Below are positions 17,393 through 26,269 of a stretch of 64,000 nucleotides of DNA, piece after piece. Source of the DNA: Algoriphagus sp. CAU 1675. GTDB lineage: Bacteria > Bacteroidota > Bacteroidia > Cytophagales > Cyclobacteriaceae. The number at the start of each line of letters is the position of its first letter. Within the stretch, counting starts at the first letter, position 1. The position numbers and the translations under genes are program-made. The notes beneath the pieces are model-generated. The model made no database searches. It worked only from the letters and a program-made list of their open reading frames with translations, and was not told where the DNA came from. The stretch lies in the NCBI RefSeq assembly GCF_029222925.1, contig NZ_JARHUI010000005.1, positions 124,001 to 188,000 on the forward strand. The letters are read 5' to 3'.

Positions 17393-18226
17393 ATGAAAAA
17401 AGTCTCCATCATCGGTTTGGGCTGGATTGGCCTTCCCTTGGCAAGAATTCTAAAGGCTAAAGGAATTTCCTGTATGGGAAGTACTACTTCTCCCAACAAA
17501 GCTACGGAACTCCAGCAGCAAGGCATTGATGCCTTTCCCTTCGAATTGAATCCCTATCCCAAAGGCCAGGGTTTTCACCAGCTCTTTGATGCAGAGACGA
17601 TAGTGGTTAATATTCCTCCACGCTCCCGGACTCAAAGCCCAGACTTCTATCTGGAACAGCTGAAATTTTTGAAAGGTCTGATCATCAATTCAGAAATCCA
17701 GCACGTTCTTTTTGTCAGTAGCACCGGGATTTATCCTACTATCCCCAGAGAAAAAAAGTATTCGGAAGAGGAAGTTTTGACTTTGGATAATTCCGGTAAT
17801 CCCAATCTGCTTCGGGCCGAGCAATTATTGGAAATGGACCGGACTTACGATTATTCCATCATCCGATTTGGGGGTTTGATGGGAGAAGACAGAATTCCTC
17901 TAAAGTATTTCAGCGGAAAAGAGGACGTCGCAGGCAATACCAGAGTCAATTTCATCCATCAACTTGACGCTGCCCTAATGATGGAATGGATCATAGAAAA
18001 AAGCCTTTGGAATGAAACATTCAATGGAGTTGCCCCTCTCCATCCGAAACGAAAAGAGATTTATAAAAGGATCCATCAGGATTTTGGGATACCTCTTCCT
18101 AAGAGTTTTCAAAAAGAAACAGAAGAAAACAACCGGCTTATTTCCTCCGAAAAAATCCTTCAAACCGGATTCGCCTTCCAGTATCCAGATCCTTTGGAAT
18201 TCCCTTATTCGGCGCAAAAATCATAA
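17393..18226 (+). CDS. NAD(P)-binding epimerase/dehydratase-like protein
   Basis: A 277-residue Rossmann protein with the dinucleotide motif GLGWIG at 8-13 and the SSTGIYP segment typical of atypical extended short-chain dehydrogenases of the YeeZ type. It is cytosolic, with no signal peptide. These proteins bind NAD(P) but their substrates are mostly unknown, and the usual YxxxK catalytic pair is not evident. It stands between a terminator and the PQQ dehydrogenase gene, so its context gives no pathway. Confidence 0.75.
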   Translation: MKKVSIIGLGWIGLPLARILKAKGISCMGSTTSPNKATELQQQGIDAFPFELNPYPKGQGFHQLFDAETIVVNIPPRSRTQSPDFYLEQLKFLKGLIINSEIQHVLFVSSTGIYPTIPREKKYSEEEVLTLDNSGNPNLLRAEQLLEMDRTYDYSIIRFGGLMGEDRIPLKYFSGKEDVAGNTRVNFIHQLDAALMMEWIIEKSLWNETFNGVAPLHPKRKEIYKRIHQDFGIPLPKSFQKETEENNRLISSEKILQTGFAFQYPDPLEFPYSAQKS

Positions 18227-18320
18227 GCTATCATTGGTTCAGTGAAACTATTCCCTGAATTGGATTTGAGTATTGGAATATTTTAAACGAAATTCCCTTC
18301 TCTCAATACCCAATAACCTG

Positions 18321-20441
18321 ATGAAAAAATCACCCTCCCTAATTGCTTTTGGACTTTCCTTTCTATTGCTTTTTTCCTGCAAAAAAGCGGCACCTGAAAT
18401 TGATTATACCAATTGGTCTCACTATGGGGGACCGGAAGACGCTTCCAGATTTTCCTCTCTTACCCAGATCAACCCGGAAAATGTTGCCCAGCTAGAAGTT
18501 GCTTGGACTTATAATACAGGAGATGCTACAGAACGCTCCCAGATTCAATGTCAACCCATTGTCGCCAATGGAATACTTTACGGCAGCACACCCAAATTGA
18601 ACGTCTTTGCCCTGGATGCAGGAAGCGGAGAGGAAATTTGGCGGTTTGACCCCTTTGAAGTTTTAGGAGGGGAAAATTCCTGGGCAGGCACCAACCGTGG
18701 AGTCAGTTATTGGGAAAAAGACGGAGAAACTCGGATCCTGTTTGGAGCTGGAAACTGGCTGATGTCTGTGGATGCAATGACCGGAGAGCCCGATTTAGAA
18801 TTTGGAGATGGGGGAAAAGTGGATTTGAGAAAAGGGCTGGACGCAGAGCGGGAGGACTTTTTGATCGTAGCAAATGCTCCAGGGGTAATTTATGAGGATC
18901 TCATTATCCTGGGAATGCGACTTTCAGAGGGATTGGATGCCGCTCCGGGACATATCCGGGCTTACAATGTACGTACCGGAAAAATGGAATGGATTTTCCA
19001 TACCATCCCTCATGAAGGCGAGCCTGGTCACGAAACCTGGGATGCCCAATACATTCAGCAAATCGGGGGAGCCAACAATTGGGCCGGTATGGCTCTGGAT
19101 AAAAACCGGGGCATTGTTTATGTACCCACAGGATCTGCTACCTATGATTTTTGGGGAGGCTACCGTCAGGGAGACAATCTATACGCCAACTCCCTCGTAG
19201 CTTTGGATGCCAAAACAGGGAAAAGAATCTGGCACTTTCAGGCTGTGCACCATGATATTTGGGACAGGGATTTCCCTGCAAACCCCAATCTTATACGAAT
19301 CCAAAAGGACGGAAAATGGATCGATGCCGTCGCTCAGGTTTCCAAACAGGGAATGACCTATGTCTTTGATCGCGAAACAGGGGAACCCATCTGGCCAATT
19401 GAGGAAGTTCCGGTTACCCAAACCACCCTGCCAGGAGAGACAACCTCTCCTACCCAACCCGTGCCTACCTTACCGGAACCTTTTATGAAGATGGTCTTCG
19501 AAGAAAAAGACATCCTCAATCTAAAAGAGGAATGGAATCAGGATATAAAATCCCAATTGGAAAATGCACTCTACGGGGACACCTGGCTCCCTCCCAATGC
19601 AGAGCACCCAATCATTCTATTCCCCGGTATGGACGGTGGTGCAGAATGGGGCGGAGCCTCATTTGACCCATTTACCCAGACCCTTTACGTCAATGCCAAC
19701 CAAATTCCCTGGATCATAGAAATGACAGCCAATGCCAACTTTGATAATGTGGGAAAGGCAGTTTATACCAATTACTGTGGAAATTGCCATGGCATGGAAC
19801 TGAAAGGAGTGCCCCCAACCATTCCCGCTTTGACAGGATTAAAGGAAAAATACAGTTCGGATTCATTGGAAATGTTACTCCGAAAAGGACGTGGAGCGAT
19901 GCCGGCCTTTGACCATATTTCAAGTGAAAACCGACAAGTATTGGTTGACTACCTTTTGGGAAAGGTTCAGGAAGGAGACAAAAAGGAATTGGAATCGGAT
20001 CAGTCCCAACTCTATCCCCGGTACTACATGAAGGGCTACCAAAAATTGCTGACCAAAGATGGCCTCTATGGATCCAATCCACCTTGGGGATTGCTTACCG
20101 CTATCGATATGAACACCGGAAAGAAAAAATGGCAGGTTACTTTGGGAGAAATCGACTCACTTAGTGCCCAGGGTTTTGAGCCGACCGGAACAGAAAACTA
20201 TGGTGGTCCCGTGAGCACTGCAAGTGGACTTCTCTTCATAGCAGCAACCAAGGATGAGAAAATCAGAGCCTTTGACACCAAAACAGGCGATATACTTTGG
20301 GAAGCCAAACTCCCTGCTCCAGGTCATGCCACTCCGGCTATGTATCAGAAAAACGGAAAACAATATCTGGTCATCGCCTGCGGAGGAGGAAAAGGAACCC
20401 GGAGCGGTGATGCCTATGTGGCCTTTGCCTTACCGGATTGA
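18321..20441 (+). CDS. PQQ-dependent dehydrogenase lipoprotein with embedded cytochrome c domain
   Basis: From the ATG at 18321 the protein has 706 residues and a lipobox (LLFSC, C20); an ATG at 18273 adds only a non-signal extension. The beta-propeller quinoprotein fold is clear from repeated blade motifs such as LDAGSGEEIW and ALDAKTGKRIWHFQ, and from HDIWDRDFPANPNL, as in membrane glucose-type PQQ dehydrogenases. Between late blades a c-type cytochrome segment is inserted, with heme site CGNCH and a candidate axial methionine in GAMPAF. The substrate is probably a sugar or alcohol; electrons would pass through the attached heme. No PQQ biosynthesis genes are nearby. Confidence 0.88.
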   Translation: MKKSPSLIAFGLSFLLLFSCKKAAPEIDYTNWSHYGGPEDASRFSSLTQINPENVAQLEVAWTYNTGDATERSQIQCQPIVANGILYGSTPKLNVFALDAGSGEEIWRFDPFEVLGGENSWAGTNRGVSYWEKDGETRILFGAGNWLMSVDAMTGEPDLEFGDGGKVDLRKGLDAEREDFLIVANAPGVIYEDLIILGMRLSEGLDAAPGHIRAYNVRTGKMEWIFHTIPHEGEPGHETWDAQYIQQIGGANNWAGMALDKNRGIVYVPTGSATYDFWGGYRQGDNLYANSLVALDAKTGKRIWHFQAVHHDIWDRDFPANPNLIRIQKDGKWIDAVAQVSKQGMTYVFDRETGEPIWPIEEVPVTQTTLPGETTSPTQPVPTLPEPFMKMVFEEKDILNLKEEWNQDIKSQLENALYGDTWLPPNAEHPIILFPGMDGGAEWGGASFDPFTQTLYVNANQIPWIIEMTANANFDNVGKAVYTNYCGNCHGMELKGVPPTIPALTGLKEKYSSDSLEMLLRKGRGAMPAFDHISSENRQVLVDYLLGKVQEGDKKELESDQSQLYPRYYMKGYQKLLTKDGLYGSNPPWGLLTAIDMNTGKKKWQVTLGEIDSLSAQGFEPTGTENYGGPVSTASGLLFIAATKDEKIRAFDTKTGDILWEAKLPAPGHATPAMYQKNGKQYLVIACGGGKGTRSGDAYVAFALPD

Positions 20442-20446
20442 AAATT

Positions 20447-20470
20447 GTCCCGCTCATCATTGGGCGGGAC
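20447..20470 (+). terminator. terminator after the PQQ dehydrogenase gene
   Basis: Arms GTCCCGC (20447-20453) and GCGGGAC (20464-20470) followed by TTTTCTTTTTTT. Confidence 0.85.
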
Positions 20471-20716
20471 TTTTCTTTTTTAGTGATCTGATGCAAGCTG
20501 ATTTTTTTGACAAAATCAAAATGGATCAAAGAATAGGGAAATAGCGCAAAATCGCCATGATCAAAAAGGAACTTTTGAAAAGAGAATCAACCCTTTCTAA
20601 AAAAAGTATAACAGCCTGACTTTATAAGAATTATCTACTGAATCACTGGATTTGCACAAGCAAAACTAAATCTGAATCTTAGAGTTTGATATACAGCTAT
20701 AAACCCAAATAGTACC

Positions 20717-21862
20717 ATGATTGATTTTAACATGAACGAAAATCAGCGGATGATCGCTGAGATGATACGGGACTTTGGAGCCCGGGAAATCACTCCCTTC
20801 CGAAAAGACTGGGATGAGCGCCAACATTTCCCAATTGAGCTTTTTAAAAAACTGGGAGAACTCGGCCTAATGGGTGTATTGGTTCCCCAGGAATACGGAG
20901 GATCAGGATTCGGTTATTTTGAATATGTAACAGCCATCGCCGAACTGGCAAAATTAGACCCTGCCATCGGCTTATCGATGGCCGCACACAATTCCCTTTG
21001 TACGAATCACATTTTGATGTTTGGTTCTGAGGAACAAAAGCGAAAATACATCCCAAAATTAGCTACCTGCGAATGGCTCGGGGCTTGGGGACTGACTGAA
21101 CCCAATACCGGATCAGATGCCGGAAACATGCGAACTGTCGCTAAAAAAGAAGGAGACTATTACATCCTCAATGGAGCCAAAAACTTCATTACCCACGGCT
21201 ATTCAGGGGATGTGGCTGTGGTCATAGCACGAACAGGGGAAATTGGTGATTCACATGGAATGACGGCCTTTATTCTGGAAAAAGGAACTCCCGGGTTTAG
21301 AGGGGGAAGAAAGGAAGACAAACTCGGCATGCGGGCTTCAGAAACTGCAGAGATGATCTTTGAAGATTGTAAAGTACATGAAAGCCAGATTCTGGGGGAA
21401 GTTGGAGAAGGGTTTATCCAATCCATGAAAGTTTTGGATGGGGGTAGGATTTCCATTGCGGCTCTTTCTCTGGGAATAGCCCAAGGGGCTCTCGATGCTT
21501 CCATTCAGTATTCCAAGGAAAGACATCAGTTCAATCAGCCCATCAACCGTTTTCAGGGAATTTCCTTCAAGCTGGCAGACATTGCTACCCAAGTGGAAGC
21601 AGCTAGTTTGCTGACTTTTAAGGCGGCAGATCTTAAAAATCGTGGGGAAAAAGTCACCCTTGAAGGTGCCCAAGCGAAGTATTATGCCTCCGAAGTGGCG
21701 GTATCCGTTTCCAATGAAGCCGTGCAGATTTTTGGAGGCTATGGATTTACCAAGGATTATCCTGTAGAAAAATACTATCGGGACGCCAAACTCTGCACCA
21801 TCGGGGAGGGCACCTCGGAAATCCAAAAGATCGTGATCTCAAGAGAAGTTCTGAAAGCATAA
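20717..21862 (+). CDS. acyl-CoA dehydrogenase (short-chain type)
   Basis: A 381-residue FAD flavoenzyme of the acyl-CoA dehydrogenase family. Domain order is normal: helical N-domain, beta domain with LGAWGLTEPNTGSDAGNM (FAD/CoA contact), helical C-domain with QIFGGYGFTKDYPVEKYYRD and the catalytic glutamate in GEGTSEIQ. This C-terminal layout resembles butyryl-CoA type enzymes that oxidise acyl-CoA to the enoyl-CoA and feed ETF. The gene is alone between two terminators, preceded by a 275-base gap with no other recognisable gene. Confidence 0.93.
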   Translation: MIDFNMNENQRMIAEMIRDFGAREITPFRKDWDERQHFPIELFKKLGELGLMGVLVPQEYGGSGFGYFEYVTAIAELAKLDPAIGLSMAAHNSLCTNHILMFGSEEQKRKYIPKLATCEWLGAWGLTEPNTGSDAGNMRTVAKKEGDYYILNGAKNFITHGYSGDVAVVIARTGEIGDSHGMTAFILEKGTPGFRGGRKEDKLGMRASETAEMIFEDCKVHESQILGEVGEGFIQSMKVLDGGRISIAALSLGIAQGALDASIQYSKERHQFNQPINRFQGISFKLADIATQVEAASLLTFKAADLKNRGEKVTLEGAQAKYYASEVAVSVSNEAVQIFGGYGFTKDYPVEKYYRDAKLCTIGEGTSEIQKIVISREVLKA

Positions 21863-21868
21863 AAACCG

Positions 21869-21892
21869 GAAGCCAGAAAAATTTCTGGCTTC
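21869..21892. terminator. bidirectional terminator between acyl-CoA dehydrogenase and xerD
   Basis: Perfect 11-bp arms GAAGCCAGAAA / TTTCTGGCTTC with T-runs on both sides, between convergent genes. Confidence 0.85.
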
Positions 21893-22804
21893 TTATTTTT
21901 TATTCCCGGGATGAAAATCCGTCAGCACTTGTCTCAGGTAATCCCTATCTAAGTGGGTGTAAATCTCCGTGGTAGTAATGCTTTCATGACCCAACATCTC
22001 CTGTACGGCCCTCAAATCCGCACCACCCTCGATCAGATGGGTAGCAAAGGAATGCCGAAAAGTATGAGGACTCACATTTTTTGAGATGCCGGCAAGTTCA
22101 GCCGTTTTCTTTATGATCAGAAAAACCATGACACGGCTGAGTTTTTTCCCCCTTCTATTTAGAAATACATATTCCTCATGCCCTCTGGCTATTTCCTGAA
22201 GGGAACGAACCTGCTCTCTGTATATCCTCAGGTATTTGAGGGCATCTTTCCCAATGGGTACCAAGCGTTCTTTGTTCCCTTTCCCTACCACACGGAGAAA
22301 GCCTATATCTTCAAAAATCTGGCTCTTTTTCAACTCCACCAATTCCGAAACCCGGAGACCTGAACTGTACAGCATCTCCAACATGGCCCGGTTTCTATGA
22401 CCTTCAGGTTCCCCTAAGGGTATGGATTCCAACAGAAGCGAAATTTCTTCAAAACTGAGGGTATCGGGAAGTTTTCTGCCCAACTTGGGACTATCCAGCA
22501 ATTGAGCGGGATCTTCGGATATCAGATCCTCATACATCAAAAATTTATAAAAGGCTTTGATCCCGGAAATGATTCTGGCTAGAGTAAAGTCAGACAACTC
22601 CAACTTCCCCAATTCATTGATAAATCGGCGCAAATGCTCCAATTCCAAGTTCAAGGGAGAGAGATCGGAAAAATGCTGAACCGCATAGGCTCCCAGTTTT
22701 TCCACATCCCTGCAATAGGCCTCAATGGAATTTTCACTGAGGGAACGCTCGATTTTCAGATAATGCCGAAACTGCTTGATATAGGTCTCCCAGGATTTGG
22801 ACAT
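21893..22804 (-). CDS. xerD: site-specific tyrosine recombinase XerD
   Basis: A 303-residue tyrosine recombinase with all catalytic residues: R151 (SSGLRVSEL), K175, H247 and R250 (PHTFRHSF), H273 (LGHESITTTE) and Y282 (IYTH). The SAM-like N-terminal DNA-binding domain covers about 1-105. Length, lack of flanking element genes and overall similarity to housekeeping Xer proteins indicate chromosome dimer resolution at dif, in partnership with the second Xer protein at 41908-42792. The XerD name rather than XerC rests on general resemblance only. It is not evidence of a mobile element. Confidence 0.88.
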   Translation of the reverse strand: MSKSWETYIKQFRHYLKIERSLSENSIEAYCRDVEKLGAYAVQHFSDLSPLNLELEHLRRFINELGKLELSDFTLARIISGIKAFYKFLMYEDLISEDPAQLLDSPKLGRKLPDTLSFEEISLLLESIPLGEPEGHRNRAMLEMLYSSGLRVSELVELKKSQIFEDIGFLRVVGKGNKERLVPIGKDALKYLRIYREQVRSLQEIARGHEEYVFLNRRGKKLSRVMVFLIIKKTAELAGISKNVSPHTFRHSFATHLIEGGADLRAVQEMLGHESITTTEIYTHLDRDYLRQVLTDFHPGNKK

Positions 22805-22891
22805 AGGGTGATTTTCTAAAAAATGGTCAAAAATAAAGCCAAGATAGATTTGCCTGAAGCCAAAGACTTTGGAAGTAGTTTTTCTTTAATT

Positions 22892-23377
22892 TCAGGATTT
22901 CCATTGAAAGGATTTCTGATCTATGGCGCGCATGGTGCAGAGAATTCCATCCAAATGGTCGTATTCATGCTGCACCAGTTCGGAAATCGCTCCCTCCACT
23001 TTCCAGCTTTGCTTTTCCCAATTTTCATCCCTGTATTCCAGAGTCAGTGACTGATGTCTTTTGACCCTGACCAGAAGATTGGGAAAGCTCATGCAGTCAT
23101 CCCAGAGTTCGAACAACTCCTCGCTTAGATTGGTAAACTCAGGATTTAGAATAATATAAGGTCTATCCAGATTCAGGTAAAACATCCTTTTCATAATCCC
23201 TAACTGGGGAGCGGCTATACCCCTTCCAAACCCATAGACCCTACGTATATCCTCCATGGCTTCGTGAAGCTGCTGAGCCCATTCAGGAACTAGTGATAGT
23301 TCAGTCTCAAAAACCGGTTCGCAAACTTCGTAGAGCCTTGGGTCACCAAGTTTAAGGATATCGTGTATGGTTTTCAT
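22892..23377 (-). CDS. peptide deformylase-like metallohydrolase
   Basis: From the ATG at 23377 it has 161 residues. Peptide deformylases remove formyl from initiator methionine using a metal bound by one Cys and two His. Motif 1 is intact as GRGIAAPQ (51-58), motif 3 as HEYDH (137-141), with H137, E138 and H141. Motif 2, normally EGCLS, reads DDCMS here, keeping the metal cysteine C95 but replacing Glu-Gly. This may be a divergent second deformylase rather than the essential Def; its substrate may differ. An ATG at 23425 would start in a 26-bp palindrome just upstream and is unlikely. The gene is divergent from the ABC-F gene. Confidence 0.78.
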   Translation of the reverse strand: MKTIHDILKLGDPRLYEVCEPVFETELSLVPEWAQQLHEAMEDIRRVYGFGRGIAAPQLGIMKRMFYLNLDRPYIILNPEFTNLSEELFELWDDCMSFPNLLVRVKRHQSLTLEYRDENWEKQSWKVEGAISELVQHEYDHLDGILCTMRAIDQKSFQWKS

Positions 23378-23396
23378 AGGTTCGGATTGTTGGCCT

Positions 23397-23422
23397 AAAA
23401 ATACCCTATATAGGGTATTTTT
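23397..23422. promoter_or_regulatory. perfect 26-bp palindrome, candidate operator
   Basis: Built on AATACCC-TATATA-GGGTATT and flanked by A-run and T-run, perfectly symmetrical over 26 bases. It sits 20 bases upstream of the deformylase-like start and about 100 bases before the divergent ABC-F start. The same 7-6-7 design recurs upstream of pyrF. Confidence 0.6.
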
Positions 23423-23511
23423 CACAGGAACTATTAAATCAACTTCTTAAAAGCCGGATAATAATCCCAATATTAAAAGTAAGCAGTCCCGATTAAAAAC
23501 ATGCTTTTCCC

Positions 23512-23519
23512 TACTTTTG
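23512..23519 (+). promoter_or_regulatory. -7 promoter box TACTTTTG for the ABC-F gene
   Basis: TACTTTTG followed by four bases and the ATG at 23524, the same close spacing as at rlmN and marC. Confidence 0.6.
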
Positions 23520-23523
23520 CGGC

Positions 23524-25437
23524 ATGAACTACCTTTCGGTCGAGAATCTCAGCAAGGCGTTCGGGGAACGCAAGCTTTTTTCCAATATCTCCTTTGGAAT
23601 TTCCCAGGGTCAAAAAATTGCCTTGGTAGGCATCAACGGAGCAGGAAAGTCCACCCTGATGAAAATCATCATGGGACTGGAAATCCCGGACACCGGACAG
23701 GTTGCCATCAACCAGGCAGTCAAAGTGGCCTATGTTCACCAAAATCCTGTGTTTGATTCCAATCTGAGCATTTACCAAACCATTTTTGACCAGAGCAACT
23801 CGGAGGTACTCCAGGTGATTGAGGACTATCACAAGGCCATGCTTGATTCCGAGCGCGGGGTTGACAACTCTGATAAATTGTCCAAGCTATTTGAACGCAT
23901 GGATGCGCTTCAGGCTTGGGACTTTGAATACCAGGTAAAAGAGGTTCTGGGGAAATTAGGACTTCATGATACCGAATTACCGGTGGGGAATCTTTCCGGT
24001 GGACAAAGAAAGCGTGTGGCCCTGGCCAAAGCCATTCTTGAAAAACCGGATCTGTTGCTTCTGGATGAGCCCACCAACCATCTTGATCTCGAAACCATTG
24101 AATGGCTGGAAGAATACCTGGCCAAAGCCGATCTGGCAATTCTGATGGTAACCCATGACCGGTATTTCCTCGAAAAAGTAACCAATGAAATCCTGGAACT
24201 CGACCAGGGTAAAATCCATCGTTATCAGGGAAATTACGGCTATTTCCTCAACAAAAAGGCGGAGCGCATGCAGGTTGAGGACATAGAAATTGAAAAAGCC
24301 AAAAGTCTCTATAAAAAGGAACTGGAATGGATCCGTCGACAGCCTAAGGCCCGGGGAACCAAAGCCAAGTATAGAATTGATGCCTTTGAGGAAACCAAGG
24401 AAAAAGCCTTTACCAAACGGGAAGAGCGGGACATTGAGCTCGCAGTAAGTACCCAGCGCCTAGGCAACAAAATCCTTGAGATCGACAAAATCAGCAAGGC
24501 ATACGGAGACAAAACCCTGGTAAATGACTTTTCATACATTTTCAAAAAGAAGGACCGGATCGGAATCATCGGACCAAACGGTGCAGGAAAGACTACTTTT
24601 CTGAAAATGATTACTGGACTTCTGGATCCCGATGCCGGAAAAATCACCGTGGGTCAGACGACTGCTTTTGGCTATTACCGTCAGGAAGAAGATCGCTTTG
24701 ATGAGGAAAAGCGACTGATCGACGTGGTCAAGGAAGTCGCCGAAGTCGTGGTTTTGGACAAGGGTCAGACAATCACGGTCAGCCAGTTTCTGACCCAATT
24801 TGGCTTTCCTCCCAAACAGCAATTCACTCCGATTGGAAAAATGAGCGGGGGAGAGAAACGCCGCCTACAGCTCCTGATGGTGTTGATCAAAAACCCGAAT
24901 TTTCTCATTCTCGACGAACCTACCAACGATCTGGATTTGATGACACTGAATATCTTGGAGGAGTTTTTGGATACTTTCCCGGGATGCCTGATCATTGTTT
25001 CTCACGATCGCTACTTTATGGATCGATTGGTTGAGCACCTCTTCGTCTTTGAGGGAGAAGGAGTGATCCGAGACTTCCCTGGCAACTATACGGATTTCAG
25101 AGAGTGGGAAAAGGAAAACGAGGCTTCAGGGGAGAAAGAGAAGAAAAAAGAGGCAAAAGAAGATACTTTGCCTAAGCCTCAAGAGACAACTGTAGCAGCA
25201 AATTCTGCTGTTCGGCCCAAAGCCAGTTACAAGCAAAAGCAGGAATTCAAGAAAATCAATGAATCTATTGCCAAGCTGGAGGTAGAAAAATCAACGATTA
25301 CTGATCAGATTTCAGCTGGAACCTCCAATGTCAATGAGTTGATGACTTGGTCCAATCGGCTACAAGCCATCGATAGCGAATTGGAAGAATTGGAACTGGC
25401 TTGGCTGGAGCTAAGCGAATTGGAGGGGCTAGAGTAA
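23524..25437 (+). CDS. ABC-F family ATPase (ribosome-associated type)
   Basis: A 637-residue protein with two ABC ATPase domains and no transmembrane segments, the hallmark of the ABC-F family that acts on ribosomes. Domain 1 has GINGAGKST (near 36-44), LSGGQ and LLLDEPTNHLD; domain 2 has GPNGAGKTT, MSGGEKRR and LILDEPTNDLD. An interdomain linker rich in Lys, Arg and Glu (the P-site tRNA interaction motif region) lies between them. A charged coiled-coil C-terminal tail of about 110 residues resembles Uup-type proteins. Housekeeping translation or DNA-related functions are likelier than antibiotic resistance, but sequence alone does not decide. Confidence 0.9.
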   Translation: MNYLSVENLSKAFGERKLFSNISFGISQGQKIALVGINGAGKSTLMKIIMGLEIPDTGQVAINQAVKVAYVHQNPVFDSNLSIYQTIFDQSNSEVLQVIEDYHKAMLDSERGVDNSDKLSKLFERMDALQAWDFEYQVKEVLGKLGLHDTELPVGNLSGGQRKRVALAKAILEKPDLLLLDEPTNHLDLETIEWLEEYLAKADLAILMVTHDRYFLEKVTNEILELDQGKIHRYQGNYGYFLNKKAERMQVEDIEIEKAKSLYKKELEWIRRQPKARGTKAKYRIDAFEETKEKAFTKREERDIELAVSTQRLGNKILEIDKISKAYGDKTLVNDFSYIFKKKDRIGIIGPNGAGKTTFLKMITGLLDPDAGKITVGQTTAFGYYRQEEDRFDEEKRLIDVVKEVAEVVVLDKGQTITVSQFLTQFGFPPKQQFTPIGKMSGGEKRRLQLLMVLIKNPNFLILDEPTNDLDLMTLNILEEFLDTFPGCLIIVSHDRYFMDRLVEHLFVFEGEGVIRDFPGNYTDFREWEKENEASGEKEKKKEAKEDTLPKPQETTVAANSAVRPKASYKQKQEFKKINESIAKLEVEKSTITDQISAGTSNVNELMTWSNRLQAIDSELEELELAWLELSELEGLE

Positions 25438-25466
25438 TTTGAATGTGATCAAACTTAAACAAAATT

Positions 25467-25498
25467 GAAAAGCTCAAATCTTATTCTTTGAGCTTTTC
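25467..25498. terminator. bidirectional terminator between the ABC-F gene and alkD
   Basis: Perfect 12-bp arms GAAAAGCTCAAA / TTTGAGCTTTTC with an 8-base loop between convergent genes. Confidence 0.85.
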
Positions 25499-25510
25499 AC
25501 AATCATCTGC

Positions 25511-26227
25511 TCAAACCCTACCCTTCAAAAAATCCTGCCTCAAACCCTCTGGAAATTTCTCAATCGCATAGCGCAATACAGTGCGAGGCATGGATTGGTA
25601 GTGCTTTTTCAAAAAGCTCAGTTCCACTTCCCTATCCCGATTCCCGATTTCCCTAAGCATCCATCCTACCGCTTTGTGCATTAAGTCATGAGGATGGTTC
25701 TTTAATTTTTCGGCTAAAGCCAACGCATCTGAAAACTCACCCTTTTTTATCCAATTGTAGGAACTAATCATGGCAATCCGTTGCTTCCAGAGATTTCCTG
25801 AAGCTGCCAATTCATAAAATAATTCCTTCTCTTTTTTGAAATAAAAATGCCCCAAAATCTGATGGCAGGAAGAATCAACCAAATCCCAGTTATCCACAAA
25901 ATCCAGATGAGCCAAGTATAAATCAACCAATTCTTTTTGTCCTTCCTCACTTTTGGTCTTTTCATAGCGATAGACCAAAGCCAGAAGACCCGTCAGGCGA
26001 ACTTCATGAAAGGGATCTTGGATCAATTCGGATAATTCTTCCAGGCTGATTTCTTTGAAAAACTGCTTGGCAATCGTACGCTGATCAGGAACCTTGACTC
26101 CTAGAAATTGATCCCCTTCTCCATAACCTCCCGGATATGCTTTGAAAAACTTGGGAAAGAAGGCTGCCTTTTCAGGAATGGACTTGTCGGTTAAGCCCTC
26201 AATGATTTGATCGGTTAATTCACTCAT
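25511..26227 (-). CDS. alkD: AlkD-like DNA alkylation repair protein
   Basis: A 238-residue all-helical HEAT-like protein. The family removes positively charged alkylated bases such as 3- and 7-alkylpurines from DNA without base flipping. Seen here are FLGVKVPDQRTIAK near the N-terminus, EVRLTGLLALVYRY, the NWDLVD motif with the conserved aspartate, and HDLMHKAVGWMLREIG. The start at 26227 is preferred to an in-frame ATG at 26257 because the latter sits inside the terminator hairpin of the upstream receptor gene. Confidence 0.88.
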   Translation of the reverse strand: MSELTDQIIEGLTDKSIPEKAAFFPKFFKAYPGGYGEGDQFLGVKVPDQRTIAKQFFKEISLEELSELIQDPFHEVRLTGLLALVYRYEKTKSEEGQKELVDLYLAHLDFVDNWDLVDSSCHQILGHFYFKKEKELFYELAASGNLWKQRIAMISSYNWIKKGEFSDALALAEKLKNHPHDLMHKAVGWMLREIGNRDREVELSFLKKHYQSMPRTVLRYAIEKFPEGLRQDFLKGRV

Positions 26228-26243
26228 GGCTAAAAGTAAAAAA

Positions 26244-26263
26244 GGCTGGTCAATCAACCAGCC
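26244..26263 (-). terminator. terminator after the TonB-dependent receptor
   Basis: Arms GGCTGGT (26244-26250) and ACCAGCC (26257-26263), followed on the minus strand by TTTTTTACTTTT. It separates the receptor gene from alkD. Confidence 0.75.
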
Positions 26264-26269
26264 CCTTTC

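Noticed and set aside
21893..22804. Tyrosine recombinase as a sign of a mobile element
   Set aside because: Both tyrosine recombinases in the window look like housekeeping Xer proteins with no att-like repeats or cargo next to them; neither adjoins the pyrF-flanked cassette.
23524..25437. Antibiotic resistance ABC-F protein
   Set aside because: The charged C-terminal tail and general layout look like housekeeping Uup-type proteins; nothing specific to resistance subfamilies was seen.
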